In this document: in pieces, positions 17,072-24,528 of the stretch
Layout of the letters: each line of letters starts with the position of its first letter
How positions within the stretch are numbered: position 1 is the stretch's first letter
Assembly: GCF_014199265.1 (NCBI RefSeq)
Contig: NZ_JACIJG010000007.1
Coordinates: 62,001 to 126,000, forward strand
From: Brucella daejeonensis
GTDB taxonomy: Bacteria; Pseudomonadota; Alphaproteobacteria; Rhizobiales; Rhizobiaceae
DNA length: 64,000 nucleotides
Direction: 5' to 3'
The notes under the pieces: model-generated
What the model was told of the DNA's origin: nothing
Database searches by the model: none
The model's input: the letters and a program-made list of their open reading frames with translations, nothing else
Translations under genes and position numbers: made by a program

Positions 17072-17848
17072 ATGGGGATCATGATCGAAAAGCGACCCGA
17101 CATAATCCCCGCTGACGGCCCGGCCAGGGCCGTCAAGGCGTTCATCATCCATCTGGAGCGCGCCGGAGACCGGCGGCCCCAGGTCGAGAAACTTATCGAA
17201 AAGCTGCCTGTCGAAGCCGAGGTCGTGGATGCCGTTGACGGGCGCAGCCTCGATGCTGCAACGATTGCACGGGTTTATCGGCGGTCGGTGCACAAGCCCC
17301 GGTATCCGTTCCAGCTCAGCACAAACGAAATCGCCTGCTTTCTTTCACACCGCAAGGCATGGCAGGCGATTGTCGATCAGGAGCTGGAAGCCGGTTTCGT
17401 TATCGAAGACGACATCGAACTGACCTCACAATTCCAAACGGCATATGCGGCTGCATGTGAGGTGCTGAGCGTAGACAGTTTCATCCGCTTTCCGTTTCGC
17501 GAGCGCGAAACCGGCCGCGAGGTGCTGAGCGAGCGGGATGTGCGGATCATAGAACCCGCGCCCGTCGGCCTCGGCATGGTTGCCCAACTTGTCGGCCGTG
17601 AGGCGGCGCGAAACCTGCTTGCGGCCACCGAAATCTTCGACCGGCCTGTCGATACGACCGCGCAGATGAACTGGATCACCGGACTGAGGCCGCTTTCCGT
17701 ATTGCCGGGCGGCGTTACCGAGGTTTCAGCCCGCCTTGGCGGCAGCACCATCCAGAAATCGCGCTCGCTGCCCGACAAGCTGAAGCGGGAGATATTGCGC
17801 CCGCTCTACCGCTGGAAGATCAAATCGCGCTCACGCGCCGCGCAATGA
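17072..17848 (+). CDS. Family 25 glycosyltransferase (LPS-type)
   Basis: 258 residues. Family 25 signatures: AFIIHLERAGDRRPQV near residue 22, VVDAVDGRSLD, STNEIACFLSHRKAWQAIV near residue 84, and the acidic EDDIE near residue 111. Members commonly add galactose or similar sugars to lipopolysaccharide. It overlaps the next gene by four bases (ATGA), so the GT25 and deacetylase are translationally coupled. Confidence 0.85.
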   Translation: MGIMIEKRPDIIPADGPARAVKAFIIHLERAGDRRPQVEKLIEKLPVEAEVVDAVDGRSLDAATIARVYRRSVHKPRYPFQLSTNEIACFLSHRKAWQAIVDQELEAGFVIEDDIELTSQFQTAYAAACEVLSVDSFIRFPFRERETGREVLSERDVRIIEPAPVGLGMVAQLVGREAARNLLAATEIFDRPVDTTAQMNWITGLRPLSVLPGGVTEVSARLGGSTIQKSRSLPDKLKREILRPLYRWKIKSRSRAAQ

Positions 17849-18558
17849 GGTTCCACGTGCTAATACCGGTCCTTCTCTATCATCAGATCGACATCCCGCC
17901 GAAGCGTCGCGCGCCCTTTCGCAGCATGACCGTGCATCCGGATCGCTTCCGCAATCAGATGGCGTGGCTGAAACGGCTGGGCTATCGCGGATTGTCGCTC
18001 AGGGACGCCATTCCCTATATTTACGGGGGCAAGCAGGGCAAGGTCGCGGTCATTACCTTCGATGACGGGTTCGAGAATGTACTGCGAAACGCCGCGCCCG
18101 TTCTGGAGGAGTACGGCTTCACCGCCACGAATTATTTCGTGGCCAACCAGATCGGCGGCTTCAACCTCTGGGACCAGCCGGTCGGCGTCGCCCGTGCGAA
18201 CTGCATGAGCCAGACGGAAATGCGAGAATGGGCAGGTCTGGGCCATGAAGTCGGATCGCATACGCTGGACCACGTCTTTCTGCCGGATACCAATGCGCAG
18301 GAGGCCACGGCCCAGATCAGCCAATCTCGCGCCAGAATCGAGGATATGCTGGGCGAGGAAGTCGTGTCCTTTGCTTATCCCTATGGCGGAGAGAATGGCG
18401 CGACGCGCGAGATTGTCGAAGCTGCGGGCTATAAATATGCCGTGACGACAGAAAGGCGCCGGGCCCGGCCCACCGACGATCCGTTCGGCATCCCGCGCCT
18501 GACCATCAGGCGCAACGATATCTGGCTGCAGTTCCTGGCGAAAACGCTTATGCGGTAA
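17845..18558 (+). CDS. Polysaccharide deacetylase (CE4)
   Basis: 237 residues with the NodB-homology motifs: ITFDDGFENV (catalytic Asp-Asp) near residue 70, SHTLDH (zinc His pair) near residue 139, and FAYPYGGENG near residue 173. No clear signal peptide; it begins MRFHVLIPVLLYHQID, so it may act in the cytoplasm or at the membrane face. Coupled to the GT25 gene, it probably removes N-acetyl groups from the same glycan. Confidence 0.9.
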   Translation: MRFHVLIPVLLYHQIDIPPKRRAPFRSMTVHPDRFRNQMAWLKRLGYRGLSLRDAIPYIYGGKQGKVAVITFDDGFENVLRNAAPVLEEYGFTATNYFVANQIGGFNLWDQPVGVARANCMSQTEMREWAGLGHEVGSHTLDHVFLPDTNAQEATAQISQSRARIEDMLGEEVVSFAYPYGGENGATREIVEAAGYKYAVTTERRRARPTDDPFGIPRLTIRRNDIWLQFLAKTLMR

Positions 18559-18567
18559 TGTGCGCCT

Positions 18568-19635
18568 TCAGCGGGACCGGCCGTCAATTTCCGCGATATC
18601 CGCCATGAAGCCGCGCTTAACAAGACATTCCGGTCCGGTATAGTGTACGGACCCCTCATAGAGGAGTGACAGTTCACTGGAAAATCGTTCGTTCTCGACG
18701 ATCGCCCGGTAATGTTCGGACCCGCCGGCGTGTCCCTTTTCGAGCGCGATCCGCCTGAACTCCTCGAGCGATAGCGAGGAAAAGCGGTAATGCAGCAGCG
18801 CACCGGTCGCAGGCAGGAAATTGCGGACGCAAGGTCCGGGCCCGTGGATGCTGCCGCGACGATAATCCGTGTCCCTGTCGACCCAGATGAGAGGGAACTT
18901 CGACAGACGCATACTGCGGCCGAACAGCCGCTGGCGCGGCCCGCCACGGAAAGCCACGCCGAAACGCTCTGCCTTCGCCGTATAGCCGTCTCCGTCAAAA
19001 TGCGACGAAATCTCGAAGGGGTATTTCGTCCCGTCATCGGTGAAGACGCCGTCGCGCAGAAGGCCTGCCGGATACATATCGATCATCGGCGCAAGGCAGC
19101 GGTAAATGCCTTTCTCTTCCAGTTCGTCGATGAAACCGAAAATGTTGCGCTGTTCCATGCGCGGAAAGACGAAAAACTCATCGGCATCCACCGAGAGATA
19201 CCAGCGCCCGCGTCCGTAGAGCGTGAACAATGCATCCCGCCATACGCGACCGCGATCGGCTTCGGAATATCGCAGCCCTGAAGCGAAAAGATCGACATCG
19301 CCGGCTTCCGTCAGAATATCGAGCGTGCCGTCATCGGACCTGTCATCGACGACGATGAAACGGGTTACACCCAATCCACGATAATATCGAAGAAACGACC
19401 TTAGATAAGGGGCAGCGTTACGAACCACGCAGACCAGAGGCAGATCGTTCGGCCGCAAGGCTTCCGGCTCTCCTTTCACGGAGGCGAGCACGGCCTCATG
19501 TTTCCTGTTCAAGGCTGACAGGCGCAAATGGCGTAGTTTCAACCTAAGGTATCGCGTCGGCGAAGCGTGCCAGTATGCGGTCCAGTCTTCCGGCCTGGAA
19601 ACTGGATAATTCATCACCGTATGCCTTGATTTCAT
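18568..19635 (-). CDS. Family 2-type glycosyltransferase
   Basis: 355 residues. LVCVVRNAAPYLRSFLRYYRGLGVT, split as LVCVVRNAAPYL and FLRYYRGLGVT, then FIVVDDRSDDGTLDIL and WYLSVDADEFFVFP (DxD) mark a GT2_4/GT92-like transferase that acts without membrane segments. It is convergent with the deacetylase (9-base gap) and so is a separate unit, but function in the same surface-sugar group is likely. Acceptor unknown. Confidence 0.82.
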   Translation of the reverse strand: MKSRHTVMNYPVSRPEDWTAYWHASPTRYLRLKLRHLRLSALNRKHEAVLASVKGEPEALRPNDLPLVCVVRNAAPYLRSFLRYYRGLGVTRFIVVDDRSDDGTLDILTEAGDVDLFASGLRYSEADRGRVWRDALFTLYGRGRWYLSVDADEFFVFPRMEQRNIFGFIDELEEKGIYRCLAPMIDMYPAGLLRDGVFTDDGTKYPFEISSHFDGDGYTAKAERFGVAFRGGPRQRLFGRSMRLSKFPLIWVDRDTDYRRGSIHGPGPCVRNFLPATGALLHYRFSSLSLEEFRRIALEKGHAGGSEHYRAIVENERFSSELSLLYEGSVHYTGPECLVKRGFMADIAEIDGRSR

Positions 19636-19790
19636 GTAAGCGCCAAGCTGTCAGAGGATTGCCTGAAATAGCTGGCGTTTTCTATGCTTTCGTTCAAGCG
19701 CCTCCATGACGAAACCGATCACTTCGCGCAATATCCCGATATGCTTCGTGAACGCCCACAAGGAGAGCTCCCGAAGCCGGAATGACCCCA

Positions 19791-19898
19791 TCTAGAGCGG
19801 TTCCTGTTTAAATGGAATCGTTGGAACCGCTCAATCTATTTGTTTTTACGCATTTCCGGACGCAAAACCGGTTCCCACTTTTGCTGGAAATGCTCTAG
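19791..19898. repeat. Palindromic intergenic repeat upstream of hemA
   Basis: About 108 bases bounded by TCTAGAGC (19791) and GCTCTAG (to 19898). It contains two hairpins: GAGCGGTTCC/GGAACCGCTC (19795-19804 with 19823-19832) and GCATTTCC/GGAAATGC (19850-19857 with 19886-19893), around ACCGGTTCCCACTTT. The last motif recurs in the elements at 30451 and 34311, marking a family of dispersed non-coding repeats as in other Rhizobiales. Confidence 0.8.
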
Positions 19899-19912
19899 TT
19901 GATTTCAATCAA
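19899..19912. promoter_or_regulatory. FNR/FixK-type box upstream of hemA
   Basis: TTGAT-TTCA-ATCAA, a perfect match to the FNR/FixK consensus, 95 bases before the hemA ATG and directly abutting the end of the repeat element at 19898. Control of hemA by FnrL/FixK proteins is established in other alphaproteobacteria; here it is inferred from the site. Confidence 0.75.
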
Positions 19913-20006
19913 GGCTGCTTCATCAAAACGTGGCAAATTGCCCACCATTGCGCCATGGACGGCTGGAGCCAAAAGCGCTAGTAAGACACAGATTAAGGAG
20001 CGCATT

Positions 20007-21284
20007 ATGGACTATCGCCGTTTTTTCGAAGAAGCGATCGACCAGCTGCACGCCGAGAAACGTTACCGCGTTTTTGCCGATCTTGAGCGTATCGTCGGAC
20101 GTTTCCCCCGCGCTATCTGGCGTAACAATGGCACCGCACGCGAGATCACCGTGTGGTGTTCCAACGATTATCTCGGCATGGGCCACCATTCCGATGTGAT
20201 CGACGCCATGTGCGGCACGGCCAGCGTGGCAGGTTCCGGTTCCGGTGGCACACGCAATATTTCGGGCAACAATCACCCGCTGGTCGAACTGGAAACGGAA
20301 CTCGCCGATCTGCACGGCAAGGAAGCCGGTCTCGTTTTCACCTCGGGTTTCGTATCCAACGAAGCTTCGATCTCGACGATTGCCCGCCTGTTGCCAAACT
20401 GCCTGATTCTGTCCGACGAGCTGAACCACGCTTCCATGATTGAAGGCGTACGCCGCTCCGGTGCGGAAAAGAAGATTTTCCGTCATAACGATGTCGAACA
20501 TCTCGAACAGCTTCTGAAGACGGCTGACCGTTCCCGCGCCAAGCTGATCGTGTTCGAATCGGTCTACTCCATGGATGGCGACATCGCGCCCATCGAGAAG
20601 ATTGCCGATCTGGCCGACAAATATAACGCCATGACCTATATCGACGAGGTCCATGCGGTCGGCATGTATGGCGCACGCGGCGGCGGTATCACCGAACGCG
20701 ACGGCCTCGCACATCGCATCGATATCATCGAGGGCACCCTGGCCAAGGCATTCGGCGCTCTTGGCGGCTACATTACCGGCTCACGCGCGATTATCGACGC
20801 CGTGCGCTCCTATGCGCCGGGTTTCATCTTCACGACGTCCCTGCCGCCGGCGGTTGCCGCAGCCGCAACCGCGGCCATCCGGCATCTGAAGACGTCGCAG
20901 GTGGAACGCGACGGCCAGCAGCGTCAGGCGCAGCGCGCCAAGGATGTGCTGTCCGCGGCAGGTTTCCCGGTCATGCCGTCGGAAACGCATATCGTACCCA
21001 TTCTGGTCGGTGACCCCGAGCTTTGCAAGAAGGCAAGCGACCGCCTGCTCGACGTTCACGGCATCTATATCCAGCCGATCAACTATCCCACCGTCCCGCG
21101 CGGAACCGAGCGCCTTCGCATCACGCCGTCGCCGCTGCACGACGATGCGCTGATCGACGGTCTCAAGGATGCACTGGTGGAAGTGTGGGACACGCTTGGC
21201 ATCCCCTATGCGGAACCTGCCATTTCCCAGCCCGCAAGCTCCGAGCGGATTATTCCGCTGATGGTGTCGAAGGCGGGTGGTTAG
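20007..21284 (+). CDS. hemA: 5-Aminolevulinate synthase
   Basis: PLP enzyme condensing glycine with succinyl-CoA, first step of haem synthesis by the alphaproteobacterial C4 route; 425 residues. The ATG at 20007 follows AAGGAG at 19995-20000 and gives the family start [12 protein letters not shown]; 36 upstream in-frame codons are within the repeat region and are discarded. Signatures: [43 protein letters not shown], and the PLP lysine in [13 protein letters not shown]. Likely oxygen-regulated through the box at 19899. Confidence 0.97.
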   Translation: MDYRRFFEEAIDQLHAEKRYRVFADLERIVGRFPRAIWRNNGTAREITVWCSNDYLGMGHHSDVIDAMCGTASVAGSGSGGTRNISGNNHPLVELETELADLHGKEAGLVFTSGFVSNEASISTIARLLPNCLILSDELNHASMIEGVRRSGAEKKIFRHNDVEHLEQLLKTADRSRAKLIVFESVYSMDGDIAPIEKIADLADKYNAMTYIDEVHAVGMYGARGGGITERDGLAHRIDIIEGTLAKAFGALGGYITGSRAIIDAVRSYAPGFIFTTSLPPAVAAAATAAIRHLKTSQVERDGQQRQAQRAKDVLSAAGFPVMPSETHIVPILVGDPELCKKASDRLLDVHGIYIQPINYPTVPRGTERLRITPSPLHDDALIDGLKDALVEVWDTLGIPYAEPAISQPASSERIIPLMVSKAGG

Positions 21285-21303
21285 AGCACCGATCTGATTG
21301 GGT

Positions 21304-21329
21304 AAAAGGCCGGCTTGACCGGCCTTTTT
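21304..21329 (+). terminator. Rho-independent terminator after hemA
   Basis: Stem AAAAGGCCGG (21304-21313), loop CTTGA, CCGGCCTTTT (21319-21328) and a T tail. It also reads as a terminator for the convergent DUF2938 gene ending at 21337. Confidence 0.9.
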
Positions 21330-21336
21330 CATGACC

Positions 21337-21819
21337 TCAGAAGATTAATCCGGCCACGAGAGCCGCGAGGTACAGACCCGCGCCAAACCAGAGATGCGTC
21401 ACGACGCTCCATCCCCTGCTGACCCAGGGCTTCGGCGTCTTTCGCGCCGCGATCCCCGCGCCCATTCCCGGCTGCATGATGAAAAATGGAGCAGCAACGG
21501 TTGTCAGTCCGAAGACGAGCGCTGGCAGAAGCCGTGGCGACTGCATCCACTCCAATCCGCAAGTCGCGACCAGAATGGCCGCGAACAGCACGCCGATAGC
21601 GTAATGAACGCTCCAGCCCAGAATTTTCTCGCCCTGAACCGGCGGGCTGGCTCCAATGCGCTCATGCATGAAGCGCCCGCGCAGCATATGCCCGAACCAG
21701 CGCCCCACCAGCCCATAATCCATGTTTGCAACGCCAAACAGCCACCCTCTGGCCACCGTCCAGATATCCGTGACGAGTGTTGCTCCCGCACCGATGAAAA
21801 CGACCTGAAAAACAAGCAT
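21337..21819 (-). CDS. DUF2938 inner-membrane protein
   Basis: 160 residues with about four hydrophobic segments and the DUF2938 look: WTVARGWLFGVANMDYGLVGRW, split as WTVARGWLFG and MDYGLVGRW, then HYAIGVLFA and FFIMQPGMGAGIAA. Function unknown. It is expressed from a MerR-type promoter (21861-21891) divergent from the merR-family gene, so it is probably the target of that regulator. Confidence 0.8.
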   Translation of the reverse strand: MLVFQVVFIGAGATLVTDIWTVARGWLFGVANMDYGLVGRWFGHMLRGRFMHERIGASPPVQGEKILGWSVHYAIGVLFAAILVATCGLEWMQSPRLLPALVFGLTTVAAPFFIMQPGMGAGIAARKTPKPWVSRGWSVVTHLWFGAGLYLAALVAGLIF

Positions 21820-21860
21820 TTACCTTCCCTTTCCACTTGCGCGGATATTCGAAAGGGCTA

Positions 21861-21891
21861 ATCCTACAAGTTAAAGCCGACTTGAGGTCAA
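21861..21891 (-). promoter_or_regulatory. MerR-type promoter with 19-base spacer and operator
   Basis: Minus strand: -35 TTGACC (21891-21886), 19-base spacer, -10 TAGGAT (21866-21861). The spacer carries the inverted repeat CAAGT-N8-ACTTG (21867-21884). An over-long spacer with the operator inside it is the hallmark of promoters activated by MerR-family DNA distortion. The promoter drives the DUF2938 gene. Confidence 0.8.
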
Positions 21892-21892
21892 T

Positions 21893-22315
21893 ATGAAAGA
21901 TATGGACATTGCGGAGGTTGCCAGGATGACGGGTTTTCCCGCGTCGACCCTGCGCTATTATGAAGAAAGGGGGCTTATCGCCTCACACAGCCGCCGGGGC
22001 CTGCGCCGCGTTTTCGATCCCGGCGTTGTGACTAAACTGTCCCTGATCGCCCTCGGTCAGGCTGCGGGTTTTTCGCTCGACGATATTGCGGGCATGTTCG
22101 GGCCTGACGGCCGTGTATCGATCAGCCGGGAAACCCTTTCAGCGAAGGCCGACGATCTTGACCGCACAATCGCACATCTGGCAGCGCTCCGGGACGGGCT
22201 GCGCCACGCAGCCACGTGTCCGGCTGAAAGTCATATGGAATGTCCGACATTCCAGCGTCTTATGAAGGTCGCCGCAAACCGTTCGCCTCGCGCCAGTTCA
22301 ACGCGAACGCGGTGA
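21893..22315 (+). CDS. MerR-family regulator
   Basis: 140 residues. MDIAEVARMTGFPASTLRYYEERGLI is the MerR DNA-binding domain (quoted in two parts: MDIAEVARMTGF and PASTLRYYEERGLI), followed by a dimerisation helix and a C-terminal CPAESHMECPTF with two cysteines that could bind metal or sense redox. It is divergent from DUF2938 over 73 bases. Ends two bases before the convergent aminotransferase. Confidence 0.88.
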   Translation: MKDMDIAEVARMTGFPASTLRYYEERGLIASHSRRGLRRVFDPGVVTKLSLIALGQAAGFSLDDIAGMFGPDGRVSISRETLSAKADDLDRTIAHLAALRDGLRHAATCPAESHMECPTFQRLMKVAANRSPRASSTRTR

Positions 22316-22317
22316 AG

Positions 22318-23484
22318 TCAGAGCTTTTCGATCCAGCGTACGAGCCGTTCGGCGGCTTCGTCTACCTGTTCCGGGTCGCGGCAGAAGCACAGGCGGAAGA
22401 AACCTTCTCCGCCAAGTCCGAAGGCGCTGCCCGGAGCGAGACCGACATTGGCTTTGTCCACCATGTCGATGGCCGCTTCGACCGAATTCGTGACCCCATC
22501 GACACCGAAAAAGAGATAAAAAGCACCCTGCGGCGGCGCCAGGCGCACCTTACCCGTCGATTGCAGGGCCGCGAACAGGCTGTCGCGCGTGGACCTGGCC
22601 CGCTCGACCTGCATGGAGATGAAGCCGTCCCCCTCATCGAGCGCGGCAACGGCTCCGCGCTGCATGAACTGCGCCACCCCGGAATTCGAATACTGGATCA
22701 GGTTTTCGATAACCGGGCCGAGCGATGGATGCACCGTCATCCAGCCCAGCCGCCAGCCGGTCATTGCCCAGTTCTTGGAGAAGGAGTTGACGAAGATGAT
22801 ACGGTCGTCCGGCTCCATGATATCCATGAAGGACGGCGCGCGACCGCCGCCATAATGAAAATGGGTATAAATCTCGTCGGCAATGATCCAGAGGCCGTGT
22901 TTGCGGGCAAGATCGAGGATGAATTGCAGCGTCTCGCGATCCGCCGTCCAGCCGGTGGGATTGGACGGCGTATTGATGAAGAGTGCCCGCGTGCGCGGCG
23001 TAACGGCGGCGGCGATCTTTTCAGGATCGAGCACCCAGCCATTGGCGCCAAATTCCAGTTCGACCGGCACGGGCACGGCCCCCGCAAGTCCTGCCGCGCC
23101 GACGAAGTTGGGCCAGGCGGGCGACAGGTAGATCGTTTCCTCGCCCGCGCCCATGGTGGCCGTGATCGCCATGTCGATCGCGTGCATCCCCGACCCGGTG
23201 ACGTAAAAATTCTCAGGCTTCAACGGCAGTGGGAAATGGCGCGAATGATAATGGGCCAGAGCCTGACGCAGTTCAGGAATACCGGCCTGCCAGGTGTAGA
23301 ATGTCTCGCCGTCGACAATGCCCTTCTGGGCCGCGTCGCGGATGAAATCCGGCGTAGACAGGTCGCCCTCGCCCACCCAGAGCGGAATGAGACCTTCGCG
23401 TCCGCGTCCGTGATTGGCAACCGCCACGATACCACTTTCCGGCGATCGGGCAGCTTCCCGACGAAGATTGGCGATGAGCGTCAT
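22318..23484 (-). CDS. PLP-dependent aminotransferase, class I/II
   Basis: 388 residues, fold-type I. Motifs: VGEGDLSTPDFI near residue 37, NTPSNPTGW near 169, DEIYTHFHY near 198 and the PLP lysine in NSFSKNWAMTGWRLGW near 230. Closest in pattern to aspartate- or alanine-type aminotransferases; the amino acid cannot be fixed by reading. Monocistronic, tail to tail with the MerR gene. Confidence 0.88.
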   Translation of the reverse strand: MTLIANLRREAARSPESGIVAVANHGRGREGLIPLWVGEGDLSTPDFIRDAAQKGIVDGETFYTWQAGIPELRQALAHYHSRHFPLPLKPENFYVTGSGMHAIDMAITATMGAGEETIYLSPAWPNFVGAAGLAGAVPVPVELEFGANGWVLDPEKIAAAVTPRTRALFINTPSNPTGWTADRETLQFILDLARKHGLWIIADEIYTHFHYGGGRAPSFMDIMEPDDRIIFVNSFSKNWAMTGWRLGWMTVHPSLGPVIENLIQYSNSGVAQFMQRGAVAALDEGDGFISMQVERARSTRDSLFAALQSTGKVRLAPPQGAFYLFFGVDGVTNSVEAAIDMVDKANVGLAPGSAFGLGGEGFFRLCFCRDPEQVDEAAERLVRWIEKL

Positions 23485-23784
23485 GATTTCCCCGTTAAGG
23501 ATTATGATTTAGAGCCTGAATCAAAAAGCGGCATGTGTGTGCGAAAATGGTGATTTTCGAGTAGCGGAGCTTGAATAGTACTGGACGTACATGAGCACCG
23601 GAACGCAGAAAATTGCCATTTGCAGCCGCTCATGACGCCTTTTCGAACGGACTCCTGGACCTCGTGCTTACCAAGGCAGACAGCCGAAATCACGCGGCAT
23701 TTTGTGATGATCCGATCAAGCGAATTTATGGATCAAAAGAAAACGGAGCCAAAAGGCTCCGTTCCATTCGATTATACGAAACGA
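23485..23784. repeat. Intergenic stretch with an imperfect 77-base palindrome
   Basis: Within this gene-free stretch AAATGGTGATTTTC (23545-23558) is mirrored by GAAAATTGCCATTT (23608-23621), with GTACTGGACGTAC and GCACCGGAACGC inside. The form resembles a dispersed palindromic repeat, but only one copy is in the window. A 63-codon frame over it on the minus strand looks like a by-product of the repeat. The mscL terminator is at its right end. Confidence 0.5.
23733..23763 (-). terminator. Rho-independent terminator after mscL
   Basis: Minus strand: AACGGAGCC (23763-23755), loop TTTT, GGCTCCGTT (23750-23742), then TTCTTTT. It lies 21 bases beyond the mscL stop. Confidence 0.88.
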
Positions 23785-24201
23785 TCAGGCTTTCTTTGCA
23801 AGAAGATCGCGGATCTCCGCCAGCAGCACTTCTTCACGCGGCGCTTCCGGCTCCGGCTGCGGCTTTTCTTCTTCCTTCTTCTTCAGACGGTTCATGGCCT
23901 TGACGACAAGGAACAGAACCCAGGCGATGATCAGGAAGTTGATGAGAAGCGTGACGAAATTGCCATATGCGAGCGTTGCGCCAGCTTCACGGGCTGCGGC
24001 CAGCGTGGACTTCGGTTCGCCCGCCAGCTGAATGAACATATTCGAGAAATCCATACCGCCGGTAATCAGACCGATGATCGGCATGATAATATCGTTGACG
24101 ACGGAATTGACGAGGCCACCGAATGCCCCGCCGATGATGACACCGATGGCCAGATCGACCATATTGCCCTTCAGAGCGAATTCCCTGAATTCCTTTAGCA
24201 T
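23785..24201 (-). CDS. mscL: Large-conductance mechanosensitive channel
   Basis: 138-residue inner-membrane channel that opens on hypo-osmotic shock. N-terminal amphipathic [20 protein letters not shown], first pore helix with [15 protein letters not shown], second helix [17 protein letters not shown], and a charged C-terminal bundle [15 protein letters not shown]...LLAEIRDLL. Length and order match the family exactly. Next to the PrlS-like kinase gene, which is also linked to ionic conditions. Confidence 0.96.
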   Translation of the reverse strand: MLKEFREFALKGNMVDLAIGVIIGGAFGGLVNSVVNDIIMPIIGLITGGMDFSNMFIQLAGEPKSTLAAAREAGATLAYGNFVTLLINFLIIAWVLFLVVKAMNRLKKKEEEKPQPEPEAPREEVLLAEIRDLLAKKA

Positions 24202-24528
24202 TAGCCTGTCTCCCTCACGAACGCGAACCGCTATAATGGGCCGTCTATGCGACCGGCGTTCGCCAAATCAACTGGGCACCAGATGAACTGGCGGCGGACA
24301 GCAGAACGTTTTCCCGAACGAAAGCCGGTCTGCCTGTTTTCGTGCGAACCTGACGGAAAAACGACGTTCTTTTCCCAGGCTGCATTTCCAGTGTGTAGGC
24401 GAAAATTATCAAAGAAAAGATAAAGCAGCGGGAATGCACTGTTTTTTCGCCAATAATCTTGCGTGAAACCTTCGAAAGTGCTTGCGTCATTTCGTGCCTG
24501 AGTGAGCGAGGGAAGGAACGAACCGGCT
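24202..24528. other. Divergent intergenic region between mscL and prlS
   Basis: 327 bases without a gene. Should carry the promoters of both divergent genes. I see no repeat, RNA structure or convincing operator here; GGAAGGA at 24511-24517 is the likely ribosome binding site of the kinase gene. Confidence 0.5.

Noticed and set aside
23502-23693. 63-codon minus-strand frame between the aminotransferase and mscL
   Set aside because: It is formed by the imperfect palindrome at 23545-23621 and has no start signal; better explained as a non-coding repeat.
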